Assembly: GCF_000161455.1 (NCBI RefSeq)
Contig: NZ_CM000745.1
Location: 252,459-316,458 of the forward strand
Origin: Bacillus pseudomycoides DSM 12442
GTDB taxonomy: Bacteria > Bacillota > Bacilli > Bacillales > Bacillaceae_G
Reading direction: 5' to 3'
Length of the DNA: 64,000 nucleotides
Both the position numbers and the translations under genes were made by a program. This document shows, one piece after another, positions 16,627-25,110 of the stretch; the stretch's first letter is position 1; every line of letters starts with the position of its first letter. The notes under the pieces are model-generated. The model saw only the letters and a program-made list of their open reading frames with translations, was not told the DNA's origin and did no database searches.

Positions 16627-17616
16627 ATGATAGATAATTTTTGGCGTGATTTACCACGACCATTTTTTGTACTTGCACCAATGGAAGATGTGACAGATGT
16701 TGTTTTTCGTCACGTAGTAAGTGAAGCTGGTCGACCGGATGTATTTTTCACAGAGTTTACAAACTCGGATAGCTATTGTCATCCAGAGGGTATGAAAAGT
16801 GTGCGTGGCCGTTTGATTTTTACAGAAGATGAACAGCCAATGGTGGCACATATTTGGGGGGATAATCCCGAATATTTCCGTCAAATGAGTATTGGCATGG
16901 CAGAGCTAGGATTTAAAGGCATCGATATTAATATGGGCTGCCCTGTACCGAATGTGGCATCAAGAGGAAAAGGTAGTGGCCTTATTCTGCGTCCAGACGT
17001 TGCCGCAGAACTTATTCAAGCAGCAAAAGCGGGCGGACTGCCTGTCAGCGTGAAAACACGACTTGGCTTTAAGGAGCTAAATGAGTGGGAGGAGTGGTTA
17101 ACGCATATTTTAAAACAGGATATTGCGAACCTTTCTATTCATTTACGTACAAGAGAAGAAATGAGCCAAGTAGATGCGCATTGGGAGCTAATTCCCGAAA
17201 TCAAAAAATTACGTGACCGTATCGCACCAAATACGCTACTAACAATCAATGGAGACATTCCTGACCGTCAAACTGGGCTACAGCTTGCTGAAAAATATGG
17301 TATTGATGGCGTTATGATCGGACGAGGTATCTTTAAAAATCCTTTTGCTTTTGAAAAAGAGCCGAAAGAGCATAGCAGTAAAGAATACCTTGATCTTTTA
17401 AGACTGCAGCTTGATCTTCAAGATCAATATGCAGAAGTACTGCCACGTTCAATCACAGGGCTTCATCGCTTTTTCAAAATTTATGTCAAAGGATTCCATG
17501 GAGCTGCTGAATTAAGAAATCAATTGATGAGCACGAAATCAACAGATGAAGTGCGTGCATTGCTTGATAAATTTGAAAAGAGTGTTGATGGGACAGAGGA
17601 CAGTGAAATAGTGTAA
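16627..17616 (+). CDS. Divergent tRNA-dihydrouridine synthase
   Basis: A 329-residue flavoenzyme of the Dus family, reducing uridine to dihydrouridine in tRNA. Seen: LAPMEDVTD at the N terminus, the catalytic cysteine in NMGCPVPNV, the RNA/FMN lysine in VSVKTRLGF, and the IHLRTREEM segment where typical Dus proteins have a THGRT-like block (Gly is Leu here). It also has GVMIGRGIFKNPF and a C-terminal helical domain. ATG 16627 is taken, after AGAGGA; the open frame begins at GTG 16606. It lacks the ubiquitous DusB surroundings and is placed between rlmD and a duplicated rlmD tail. More C- and G-ending codons than the neighbours in places (for example around 16990-17060) suggest acquisition. 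Confidence 0.87.
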   Translation: MIDNFWRDLPRPFFVLAPMEDVTDVVFRHVVSEAGRPDVFFTEFTNSDSYCHPEGMKSVRGRLIFTEDEQPMVAHIWGDNPEYFRQMSIGMAELGFKGIDINMGCPVPNVASRGKGSGLILRPDVAAELIQAAKAGGLPVSVKTRLGFKELNEWEEWLTHILKQDIANLSIHLRTREEMSQVDAHWELIPEIKKLRDRIAPNTLLTINGDIPDRQTGLQLAEKYGIDGVMIGRGIFKNPFAFEKEPKEHSSKEYLDLLRLQLDLQDQYAEVLPRSITGLHRFFKIYVKGFHGAAELRNQLMSTKSTDEVRALLDKFEKSVDGTEDSEIV

Positions 17617-17759
17617 CTCTCAAAAAGTTAGAGGGAAAATGATTCACATCAACTCACGTGTGCTTATTTTATTCAGTTTCAAGTTCCCTTGCAGCCGACA
17701 ACTTTTGTTTGATAAAGTCTGTTTTCTGAAAGAAAAAGGTCTTAAGAATGTAATAAACC

Positions 17760-17830
17760 CACCAGCACCCTTGTGTTGCCACATACACTCTGCATATGTG
17801 GAGTGTGTGGCTTGGTTGAGTTTAAAATAA
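17760..17830 (+). pseudogene. Duplicated 3'-end scrap of an rlmD-type gene
   Basis: A 23-base block (17796-17818) is identical to rlmD 16331-16353 and, in the same reading frame, encodes YVECVAWLSLK against HVECVAWLELV of RlmD, followed by a stop codon. Upstream residues (FLKEKGLKNV, then PPAP) only loosely resemble the RlmD tail. The open frame back to 17639 has no ribosome site. This is a remnant, not a working gene. Confidence 0.7.
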
Positions 17831-17845
17831 ATTTAAAGCAGAAAA

Positions 17846-17886
17846 TGAGCAGTGTTTTTGAGAGATCAAAGCACTGCTTTTTCTTT
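17846..17886 (+). terminator. Terminator behind the rlmD-tail scrap
   Basis: A 7-bp stem (AGCAGTG with CACTGCT) with a 17-base loop is followed by TTTTTCTTTT. Confidence 0.65.
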
Positions 17887-18212
17887 TCGTTAACGCAACG
17901 GTGGAAAGAGTCTTATAAGCGTACCTCAGGGTTTAATAAATATAGACCAGATCTATAGGCGCAAGGAAGGAGAAGAGAATAAATCAAAAAATCATTTGAA
18001 TCTTTCCTCAGACTCAAGGTCCTCTTGAGTTTTTTAGTATGACCTTCACAAGTATTAATTTGGGTAAGACTATAAAACATGTCTGTAAAGTGTTAAAGTA
18101 TTAATTTAGCGGACATTAACTAAAAAGTTATATTAAACATGATAGTTTAAAGCATGTTAGAGGATACGCTTTGACTGCTGGATAAATAACCAACATTTTA
18201 GGAGGACAAACA
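17887..18212. other. Gene-free interval before the DUF1456 gene
   Basis: About 325 bases without a gene. A small hairpin with a T run (18011-18036, ACTCAAG with CTTGAGT) looks like a terminator on the plus strand although no gene ends there. The rest is AT-rich and probably contains the promoter of the next gene. Confidence 0.55.
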
Positions 18213-18746
18213 ATGGCTATAAGCAATAATGATATTTTAATTAGAGTAAGATATGCTCTGGATATAAAAGATATAGATATGGTGGAGATGTTTAAACTTG
18301 GTGGCGTTGAAGTAACAAAAGAAGAAGTGCGAAAGATGCTGACAAAATTAAAAAACAGTTACTATGATGAAGTTGACGATGATAGTGATGTAGTTGAAAA
18401 TGATTACGAAATAAAATGCAATAATGTTATGTTAGAGTCGTTTTTGAATGGTTTGATTACTTTTAAAAGAGGAAAACAAGATCCAAAACCAGGGCAATCG
18501 GATAGACAAGCGATGTCTTTAAAGAGTAATGGAAGTGTTAATAATCTCGTTCTAAAAAAATTGAAGATAGCACTATCATTAACAAGTGAAGATATGCTTG
18601 ATATATTAGAAGACGTAGGAGTCATCGTAACAAAAGGAGAATTAAGCGCTCTATTAAGAAAAGAAGGTCATAAAAATTACAAAGAGTGCGGCGATAGATA
18701 CGCAAGGAATTTCTTAAAGGGACTAGCTGTTAAATATAGAGGATAA
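18213..18746 (+). CDS. DUF1456 family protein (YehS-like)
   Basis: A 177-residue soluble protein made of two related halves: NNDILIRVRYALDIKDIDMVEMFKLGGVEVTKEEV and NLVLKKLKIALSLTSEDMLDILEDVGVIVTKGEL. Each half is followed by a short segment and a conserved NxxLESFLNGLI/ARNFLKGLA helix. This duplicated helical unit is the DUF1456 pattern. The function is unknown. ATG 18213 has an ideal TAGGAGGA 6 bases upstream, and a terminator follows within 60 bases, so it is expressed alone. Confidence 0.85.
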   Translation: MAISNNDILIRVRYALDIKDIDMVEMFKLGGVEVTKEEVRKMLTKLKNSYYDEVDDDSDVVENDYEIKCNNVMLESFLNGLITFKRGKQDPKPGQSDRQAMSLKSNGSVNNLVLKKLKIALSLTSEDMLDILEDVGVIVTKGELSALLRKEGHKNYKECGDRYARNFLKGLAVKYRG

Positions 18747-18797
18747 GGGATCAGTATTGTAGCATTTATGATAAAGCAGTAAATGATATAATAGATA

Positions 18798-18827
18798 GAG
18801 TAGGGAGTTTGTAGCCTACTCTTTTTT
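18798..18827 (+). terminator. Terminator after the DUF1456 gene
   Basis: A perfect 7-bp stem (GAGTAGG with CCTACTC) and 10-base loop followed by T6. Confidence 0.8.
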
Positions 18828-18867
18828 ATTTGTAAAAATAACAAGAACAAATACGCTAGGTGATGAA

Positions 18868-19575
18868 ATGATACATACATATTTAGGTGAGACAATCAAT
18901 TTTCATATAAATTGCAAGAAGAAAAAATCAGTACGTCTTTATGTAGATTCTTACGGAAATGTTGAGGTGCAAGCTCCGAAAGGGACGCCTGTTGAATATA
19001 TAATCCAGTTGTTAGAGGAGAAATGGGATTGGATTCAGAAAACACGTAAGGAAATGCAGGAGAGAGTGCTTGGGTCACAGGAAAAGGCTTATGATCAAGG
19101 AGAGGGCTTTCTGTATTTAGGAAACACGTACCCGATACAGATTTCTCAAGATACAAGTATTGAGCAAGATAATGCAGTGTTTGAAGGAGATAAGCTGCAT
19201 ATTTATGTGAAAGAGCTTAAGAATGAGAAAATACAACAAGCTTTAAAACGATTTTATTATAAACAGTGTAAAGCGTTAGTAGAGAAGAGTATTAAATCGT
19301 ATCAAAGTAACTTTAAAACAAAGCCGCGTTTAATCCGTATTTCAGATAGTAACCGTACATGGGGAACTTGTGATTCAAATCTACAGTTAACGTTTAATTG
19401 GAAGCTAGCAATGGCACCTCAGAGGGTGATTGACTATGTAGTTGTTCATGAAATGTGCCATATGGTCCATTTAAATCATGATCGATCTTTTTGGCGTCTT
19501 GTTGGGAAGATAATGCCTGATTATAAGGAGATGGAAAACTGGTTAGCGTTATCAAGTTGGAAAATGACGGTTTAG
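18868..19575 (+). CDS. YgjP/M48-like zinc metallopeptidase (DUF45)
   Basis: A 235-residue protein of the YgjP/SprT-like group. The zinc motif HEMCH is in VVVHEMCHMVHLNHDRSFW, with the third ligand expected in the NHDRSFW histidine region. The RTWGTCDSNLQLTFNWKLAMAP block just before is the family signature. The N-terminal half is beta-rich. No signal or membrane segment. TAGGTGATG precedes ATG 18868. A physiological substrate is not known for this group; a protease role is inferred from the zinc motif only. Confidence 0.85.
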   Translation: MIHTYLGETINFHINCKKKKSVRLYVDSYGNVEVQAPKGTPVEYIIQLLEEKWDWIQKTRKEMQERVLGSQEKAYDQGEGFLYLGNTYPIQISQDTSIEQDNAVFEGDKLHIYVKELKNEKIQQALKRFYYKQCKALVEKSIKSYQSNFKTKPRLIRISDSNRTWGTCDSNLQLTFNWKLAMAPQRVIDYVVVHEMCHMVHLNHDRSFWRLVGKIMPDYKEMENWLALSSWKMTV

Positions 19576-19608
19576 TTATTACTTTGGATATGTGGCTTGA
19601 AATAAAGT

Positions 19609-19636
19609 AGAACCCTAATGAATTAGGGTTCTTTTT
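19609..19636 (+). terminator. Terminator, probably bidirectional
   Basis: A perfect 10-bp stem (AGAACCCTAA with TTAGGGTTCT) followed by T5. It separates the convergent metallopeptidase and GNAT genes. Confidence 0.85.
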
Positions 19637-19645
19637 GTATATATA

Positions 19646-20341
19646 TTATCGTCCAAATTTCACAATGAAAGCCTCATCCACTTTCTCCATCTCATATCCA
19701 CGATAACCCTCTGAAAGTAATGCCTGCTGTTCGCTAGCATCACTCATCGAAATGTTCTTAACATCCGTCCAATCTCTTTCTTTATCCTTGCGCAATTCCT
19801 TCACAAATACATACCGCATACTCCCGCCATACTTCTCCTTCAGCGCAGCAATCTCCATCCCTTGCGCAAACTTATCTTTCAAACTCGGAATATTAAATGG
19901 CGCAACTGTACAACAAACGTAATCGTATTTGCTGTCTGTTTGTGTTAATTGTTCCATAATCACTGTTGCTAATATTTTCTGCATGCCGTTTCCACGGCAC
20001 TTTGGATGAACATTTGAGATTTCTTGGTAAATAACACGGTCTAAATCATCCTCAGTTAAACCAATATCAAACCCTAAATGTTCGTCATCAATAGGTGGGA
20101 CTAAGAGTGCACGAAACGCAATCAGCTCTTGATCTACAAATGCACCAATTATTAAGCCGTTTCCGTTTAATATATATTGATATTCTTCTAACGTAAGAGG
20201 TTGCAAGCTATCTGTATTTTCTAATGTTTCAATTACAACATTTTGTAAGGATAAAATTTGCTGGATGTGATCGAAAGATAATGGTGCGACCTTGAATCTT
20301 TGTTCGTTTTGTTTTAATGTTCCTTCATAAAGAATGTTCAT
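19646..20341 (-). CDS. GNAT-family N-acyltransferase, probable amino-acid succinyltransferase
   Basis: A 231-residue GCN5-related acyltransferase. The acyl-CoA pyrophosphate loop is in SNVHPKCRGNGMQKIL (about residues 108-123). It is placed 14 bases downstream of the racemase gene, with AAAGGAGGACC as its ribosome site, so the two are co-transcribed and probably coupled. In Geobacillus and Bacillus, N-succinyl amino acid racemases work with a GNAT succinyltransferase and an M20 desuccinylase, and this locus has all three. The succinyl-CoA preference is therefore an inference from context; the sequence by itself only shows an acyl-CoA transferase. Confidence 0.8.
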   Translation of the reverse strand: MNILYEGTLKQNEQRFKVAPLSFDHIQQILSLQNVVIETLENTDSLQPLTLEEYQYILNGNGLIIGAFVDQELIAFRALLVPPIDDEHLGFDIGLTEDDLDRVIYQEISNVHPKCRGNGMQKILATVIMEQLTQTDSKYDYVCCTVAPFNIPSLKDKFAQGMEIAALKEKYGGSMRYVFVKELRKDKERDWTDVKNISMSDASEQQALLSEGYRGYEMEKVDEAFIVKFGR

Positions 20342-20355
20342 GTGGTGGTCCTCCT

Positions 20356-21465
20356 TTAGCGAACAACGTCTTGAAAAACGGTTAATTCATTTAGTATATC
20401 TTCATTGACATCGACGCCTAATCCTGGCTTTTCGTTTAGACGAATAAATGGTATGTCGTAATATAAATCTCCAATATCTTTCGTGAACTTTAACGGTCCT
20501 GTTAGTTCAACGCTTGTGATGATTTTTTTCGAAAAAGCAACATGGAATCCAGCAGAAGATGCAACAGATGATTCAACCATGGAGCCAACTTGGCATTCAA
20601 TTCCGGCCATTTCAGCTTGATGAGCGAGTTTCACAGCGGGGTATATACCGCCACATTTCATTAATTTAATATTCACTTTATCAGCGGCCTGCATTTGAAT
20701 AATTTGGCGCATTTCACGGGAACTTTTTAGTCCTTCGTCAATCATAAGTGGAAGGTCTGTTTTTGAGCGAATATAGGCCATTGCATTAATATCGTCAGCT
20801 ATAACTGGTTGTTCAATCCAATCAATGTTCAAGTGTCCGAGTGAGCGTAATGCAGTTAACGTAGTAGCGCTATTTTTCCAGCCTTGGTTTACATCCACGC
20901 GAATTGCGATATCATTCCCTACTCGTTCACGTACAGCTTCAATTCTCTCAACATCTTTTTGGACATCTGTTCCGACTTTCATTTTAAAAGAGCGATAGCC
21001 TTTATTGATCATGGAAGCAGCTTCTTTTGCCATAGCTTCTGGGGAGGCGATACTTAAAACATGAGTAATTGGAAACACTTCATGGTAACGGCCACCAATC
21101 AATTGATAAACAGGCTGATCTAACTTTTTCCCAATTAAATCAAAGCAAGCAATATCAATCGCAGCTTTTGCGGTAGGAACACTATAAATAGTTTGATTCA
21201 TGATGTCATGTATCTTCTCGATATTCATTGGATTCACACCTAGCAAGGCAGGAGCTAATGTATGTTTTAAAACTTGAAAGGTACTTTCCCATGTTTCGCC
21301 TGTAACGTGATCATCGGCTACTCCTTCACCGTAACCGACAATACCTTCATCTGTTTCAATTTTTATAATAATAGAAGGCATATCATTGTAAGTGCCGTAG
21401 CTGATAATAAATGGATCACGAAGTGGTAAACGGATTGCATAAAGGTGAATTGCTGTAATTTTCAT
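20356..21465 (-). CDS. Enolase-superfamily racemase, N-succinyl-amino-acid racemase type
   Basis: A 369-residue member of the muconate-lactonizing subgroup of the enolase superfamily. Catalytic residues: KMK (Lys161, Lys163), metal ligands Asp191 (RVDVNQGW), Glu218 (WIEQPV) and Asp243 (MIDEG), and the second lysine Lys267 (NIKLMK). This set performs 1,1-proton transfer, racemising an acylated amino acid or epimerising a dipeptide. The characterised B. cereus ATCC 14579 enzyme BC0371, an N-succinyl-Arg/Lys racemase, comes from what I believe is this locus. ATG 21465 is used; an upstream in-frame GTG (21477) overlaps the ribosome site AAAGGAC. The alternative annotation is L-Ala-D/L-Glu epimerase. 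Confidence 0.88.
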   Translation of the reverse strand: MKITAIHLYAIRLPLRDPFIISYGTYNDMPSIIIKIETDEGIVGYGEGVADDHVTGETWESTFQVLKHTLAPALLGVNPMNIEKIHDIMNQTIYSVPTAKAAIDIACFDLIGKKLDQPVYQLIGGRYHEVFPITHVLSIASPEAMAKEAASMINKGYRSFKMKVGTDVQKDVERIEAVRERVGNDIAIRVDVNQGWKNSATTLTALRSLGHLNIDWIEQPVIADDINAMAYIRSKTDLPLMIDEGLKSSREMRQIIQMQAADKVNIKLMKCGGIYPAVKLAHQAEMAGIECQVGSMVESSVASSAGFHVAFSKKIITSVELTGPLKFTKDIGDLYYDIPFIRLNEKPGLGVDVNEDILNELTVFQDVVR

Positions 21466-21701
21466 TGTATAATCCACGTCCTTTGTATCATAAATTTAAA
21501 GTTGCATATATTCTTAATTAGACTAATGATGAGTAAATTTTTAAAAGAATTTTCAGAATTCTGATCTTAATTACCTTATTATATTTCAAAAGAAATGAAG
21601 GGACAATCTCTTGACATTTGCGTGAATATTCAATATGTTTTTCAAAATAGGATTTTTATAAATGAGAAAACTGCTTCGAATTTAGGAAGGAGAAAGGGAA
21701 A

Positions 21702-22808
21702 GTGAAAACAGTAGAGCTTCAAGATCGTTTAAACGAAATTTTTCAGCATTTACACGAGAATCCTGAAATAAGTTGGAAAGAATATAATACAACGGCCTAT
21801 ATTACGAAATTTCTAGAAGAAGAAGGAGTTTTATATAAAGTATTTGATGATTGCCCTGGAGTTATAGCTGAAATGGGGAACGGGAAACCAGTTATCGCCA
21901 TTCGTGCTGATATGGATGCATTATGGCAAGAAGTAGATGGGAAATTTAAAGCAAATCATTCTTGTGGTCACGATGCTCATATGACGATTGCGATGGGACT
22001 TATTTTGCAGTTGAAAAATGAGCATTGGCAAAAAGGAACTGTCCGATTTATTTTCCAGCCTGCAGAAGAAAAAGGAAATGGTGCTTTAAAGATGGTGGAG
22101 AAGGGAGCGGTGGATGACGCTGATTTCTTATTTGGTGTTCATTTACGACCAATTGAAGAATTACCTTTAAAAAAAGCAGCACCATCTATTTGGCATGGGG
22201 CAGCGGGATTTTTAGAAGCGAATATACACGGGGATGATGCGCATGGGGCACGACCACATCAAGGTGTGAACGCAATTGATGTTATTTCTATGATTAATAT
22301 CGGATTAAAAAACATCTGGCTCTCACCGCAAAAATCATACTCTGTCAAAATGACGAAATGCCAAGCTGGTGGAGATAATTTAAATATCATTCCAGGAAAT
22401 GGGCAATTCGGTTTAGATGTAAGGGCGGAGAGCAATGTATTGCTAGAAGAGTTAACGAACAAGATAGAACATGTCATTCAATCAGCTGAATCAATGGGAA
22501 CGAAGATTTCTTACGAATGGGTTGATATTGCACCTGGGGCAGAGGTATCGGAAGAGGCAGAACAACTCATGCGGAAAGGAATTCTTGAAATATACGGAGA
22601 AGACGGATGCACACCGCCACTTTTTACTACAGGAAGTGATGATTTTCATTACTATACGGTCAAAAGGCCGCATTTAAAAGCTGTTATGTTAGGATTAGGG
22701 GCAAATTTAAAGCCCGGGTTACACCACCCTTATATGAAGTTTGATCACGCTTGTATAATCGATGGAGTAGAGATAATGAAGCAAACTGTGTTGGAAGCTT
22801 TAAAATAA
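21702..22808 (+). CDS. M20-family amidohydrolase, probable N-succinyl amino acid desuccinylase
   Basis: A 368-residue binuclear zinc hydrolase of the M20D amidohydrolase group. Metal motifs: the His pair in CGHDAHM, the catalytic/metal glutamates in QPAEEKGNG, the dimer-domain histidine in GARPH, and the final ligand in LHHPYMKFDH. It uses a GTG start (21702) behind AAGGAG and AAAGGG. It is transcribed away from the racemase and acyltransferase genes, and should remove the acyl group at the end of the same route. Related enzymes hydrolyse N-acetyl- or IAA-amino acids, so the acyl group is uncertain. Confidence 0.87.
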   Translation: MKTVELQDRLNEIFQHLHENPEISWKEYNTTAYITKFLEEEGVLYKVFDDCPGVIAEMGNGKPVIAIRADMDALWQEVDGKFKANHSCGHDAHMTIAMGLILQLKNEHWQKGTVRFIFQPAEEKGNGALKMVEKGAVDDADFLFGVHLRPIEELPLKKAAPSIWHGAAGFLEANIHGDDAHGARPHQGVNAIDVISMINIGLKNIWLSPQKSYSVKMTKCQAGGDNLNIIPGNGQFGLDVRAESNVLLEELTNKIEHVIQSAESMGTKISYEWVDIAPGAEVSEEAEQLMRKGILEIYGEDGCTPPLFTTGSDDFHYYTVKRPHLKAVMLGLGANLKPGLHHPYMKFDHACIIDGVEIMKQTVLEALK

Positions 22809-22823
22809 TATTGGTTTAAAGTA

Positions 22824-22850
22824 AAAGCCTGATTTTATCAGGCTTTTTTT
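22824..22850 (+). terminator. Terminator after the M20 hydrolase gene
   Basis: A 9-bp stem (AAAGCCTGA with TCAGGCTTT) and 4-base loop followed by a T run. Confidence 0.88.
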
Positions 22851-22896
22851 CTATGTTGTATAATAAAAAGTATTATTTCTTAATAGGAGAAAATCA

Positions 22897-23505
22897 ATGA
22901 ACGAACAATATTATGATGCGATATTAAATATAAAAACAGTAGGAGAGCAAAAGGGATTCAATAAGTCCCTGCATTATCATCGCTATGAACCAACGCCATA
23001 TAGCGGGCTAGAAATATTATTAGATCAATATGAAATGAAAAGCAGTGATCGGATTGTTGATTTTGGATGCGGAAAAGGCCGGCTGAATTTCTATATTCAT
23101 CATGCATGTGGTGCGTCAGCTGTTGGAATAGAAATGAACGAGATGTTCTACAAAGAAGCAATGGAAAATTTAGAACGTTATGCGAAGAAATCGAGAAATA
23201 GTAAAGATAAAATTCAATTTCAATGTTGCTTAGCGCAAGAATATGAGATTGATCCGCGTGACAATCGATTTTATTTCTTTAATCCATTTTCAGTGCAAGT
23301 GTTTATGAATGTAATCAATAATATATTGCTTTCGGTGGAGGAAGTAGAGAGAGAAATAGAGATTATTTTATATTATCCATCGGAAGATTATATCTTTTTC
23401 TTAGAGAATCAAACGGCATTTGAATTGAAAGAGGAAGTTAGATTGCCTGGGGTGTATGAGCGGAATGGGAACGAGAGGTTTTTGGTTTATGGATTGAGAA
23501 GCTAG
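22897..23505 (+). CDS. SAM-dependent methyltransferase, class I
   Basis: A 202-residue cytoplasmic methyltransferase. The SAM loop is VDFGCGKGRLNFYI (about residues 50-63), motif II acidic residue in AVGIEMNE, and a post-motif segment RFYFFNPFSVQVF. The fold is complete but short. TAGGAGAAAATCA precedes ATG 22897. The substrate cannot be inferred; no partner gene is adjacent. Confidence 0.8.
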   Translation: MNEQYYDAILNIKTVGEQKGFNKSLHYHRYEPTPYSGLEILLDQYEMKSSDRIVDFGCGKGRLNFYIHHACGASAVGIEMNEMFYKEAMENLERYAKKSRNSKDKIQFQCCLAQEYEIDPRDNRFYFFNPFSVQVFMNVINNILLSVEEVEREIEIILYYPSEDYIFFLENQTAFELKEEVRLPGVYERNGNERFLVYGLRS

Positions 23506-23712
23506 AAGGAGTAAAAAGATAAATAGTAAATGTCAGTGAGTATTTAGAATTAAATACGGTGAACTGTACCATAAATAAAACACAATGGAGTACAGGATGT
23601 TTGAACTTTGCTCATTATGTAAGATGGATAGGGGTTAAAGCGTATTAAATAAAAAGGAAGCAAGAAGCTCTTAAAATACAACAGTAGCTTCTCGTTTTCA
23701 TATAGGAAAACA

Positions 23713-23740
23713 TTGACTCCCATCCCCAACAAGCTATAAT
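23713..23740 (+). promoter_or_regulatory. Sigma-A promoter of the 5-deoxyribose cluster
   Basis: TTGACT and TATAAT separated by 16 bases. It gives a leader of about 125 bases before the kinase gene, with a terminator-like hairpin inside. Confidence 0.75.
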
Positions 23741-23792
23741 AAAAACTAGATGTTCGTTTCAAACAAAATATGATACAAAAAGAACATATAAC

Positions 23793-23827
23793 ATAGATTG
23801 AAAAAATACTTTCAATCTATTATTTTT
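23793..23827 (+). terminator. Hairpin with T run in the leader of the kinase gene
   Basis: A 10-11 bp stem (ATAGATTGAA with TTCAATCTAT) followed by TATTTTT lies about 50 bases after the promoter and 45 before the kinase start. It could attenuate the operon or end a short leader RNA. Confidence 0.65.
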
Positions 23828-23834
23828 ATGGCTT

Positions 23835-23852
23835 TTAGAAAACGCTTACATT
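23835..23852 (+). promoter_or_regulatory. Possible CcpA (cre) site upstream of the kinase gene
   Basis: TTAGAAAACGCTTACATT differs from the cre consensus WWTGNAARCGNWWWCAWW at one position. In a leader position it could block elongation when glucose is present. Confidence 0.5.
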
Positions 23853-23871
23853 TAGTGTGGAGGGAGAAACC

Positions 23872-25101
23872 ATGTCTAAGTTCGCAGAGTATTTTTTAAT
23901 GGAAGCTAGTAATGTTATTGAGTATGTGAAAGAGAAGTTACCAATGTTTGAAAACGCAAAAGATTTGCAGTGCAAGGAAATTGGGGATGGCAATTTAAAT
24001 TATGTGTTTCGTGTTTGGGATAAGGAGAAAGGAACTTCTGTCATTGTGAAGCAAGCCGGAGATACGGCGCGTATTTCAGATGAGTTTAAGTTGTCTACGA
24101 ATCGAATTCGCATTGAGTCAAACGTTTTACAGTTAGAGGGGAAGCTGGCATCTGGGCTTGTACCAGATGTGTATTTATTTGATAGTATGATGAATTGCTG
24201 TGTGATGGAAGATTTATCAGACCATACGATTTTACGGACGGCACTGATTAACCATCAAATGTTTCCAAAGCTTGCGGATGATTTAACTACTTTCATGGTA
24301 AACACACTTTTATTAACATCTGATGTAGTGATGAATCATAAAGAGAAAAAGGAACTTGTGAAGAATTATATCAATCCAGAGTTATGTGAGATTACAGAGG
24401 ATCTTGTGTACTCGGAGCCATTTACAGATCATAACAAGCGCAATGAGTTGTTTTCGATAAATGAAGGTTGGATTCGGGAGCATATATATGGAGATGAAGC
24501 ACTTCGTATGGAAGTAGCGAAGCTTAAGTTTTCGTTTATGACGAATGCGCAGGCACTACTTCATGGTGATTTACATACTGGCTCTGTGTTTGTACGAAAG
24601 GATTCTACAAAGGTCATTGATCCAGAATTTGCTTTCTATGGCCCGATGGGATATGACGTTGGGAATGTGATGGCAAATTTAATATTTGCTTGGGTGAATG
24701 CAGATGTAGCGATGGTTGATGGAGTGGAAAAAGATACCTATATGAGTTGGCTGGAGTCTACGATTATAGATGTAATCGACTTGTTTAAGAAGAAGTTTTT
24801 AGAAGCGTGGAGCACGCATGTAACAGAGATTATGGCAAAGGAAACTGGCTTTGATCGTTGGTATTTACAATCTGTGTTAGTGGATACAGCGGCTGTGACG
24901 GGTTTAGAGTTGATTCGCCGCATTGTTGGATTAGCAAAGGTGAAAGATATTACATCGATTTCAAGTGATGAAGCTCGGGCGGGAGCAGAACGGATTTGTT
25001 TACAGGCAGCGAAGAAGTTTATTTTACGAGCAAATGAATATAAAACAGGCGCTAGTTTTTTACAAACGTTAAAAGAGCAGTCTGTCCATAGTGCAAAGTA
25101 A
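23872..25101 (+). CDS. mtnK: MtnK-family sugar kinase, probable 5-deoxyribose kinase
   Basis: A 409-residue APH-fold kinase of the methylthioribose kinase family, phosphorylating the C1 hydroxyl of a 5-modified ribose. Seen: the nucleotide loop GDGNLNYVFRV, the catalytic HGDLHTGSVFV, and the metal motif DPEFAFYGPMGYDVGN. ATG 23872 is used after GGAGGGAG; the open frame begins 15 bases earlier. The neighbours are an MtnA-like isomerase, a DeoR regulator and a class II aldolase, with no methionine-salvage genes and no S-box. This is the gene set shown in B. thuringiensis to degrade 5-deoxyribose, the end product of radical-SAM by-product 5'-deoxyadenosine. Substrate 5-deoxyribose is therefore preferred over methylthioribose. 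Confidence 0.88.
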   Translation: MSKFAEYFLMEASNVIEYVKEKLPMFENAKDLQCKEIGDGNLNYVFRVWDKEKGTSVIVKQAGDTARISDEFKLSTNRIRIESNVLQLEGKLASGLVPDVYLFDSMMNCCVMEDLSDHTILRTALINHQMFPKLADDLTTFMVNTLLLTSDVVMNHKEKKELVKNYINPELCEITEDLVYSEPFTDHNKRNELFSINEGWIREHIYGDEALRMEVAKLKFSFMTNAQALLHGDLHTGSVFVRKDSTKVIDPEFAFYGPMGYDVGNVMANLIFAWVNADVAMVDGVEKDTYMSWLESTIIDVIDLFKKKFLEAWSTHVTEIMAKETGFDRWYLQSVLVDTAAVTGLELIRRIVGLAKVKDITSISSDEARAGAERICLQAAKKFILRANEYKTGASFLQTLKEQSVHSAK

Positions 25102-25110
25102 GGAGAGAAG

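Noticed and set aside
23506..23871. S-box (SAM) riboswitch expected before an mtnK-like gene
   Set aside because: The conserved S-box blocks (AGAGAGGTGGAGGGACTGGCCC-like and GGCAACC) are absent; only a simple hairpin and a cre-like site are seen.
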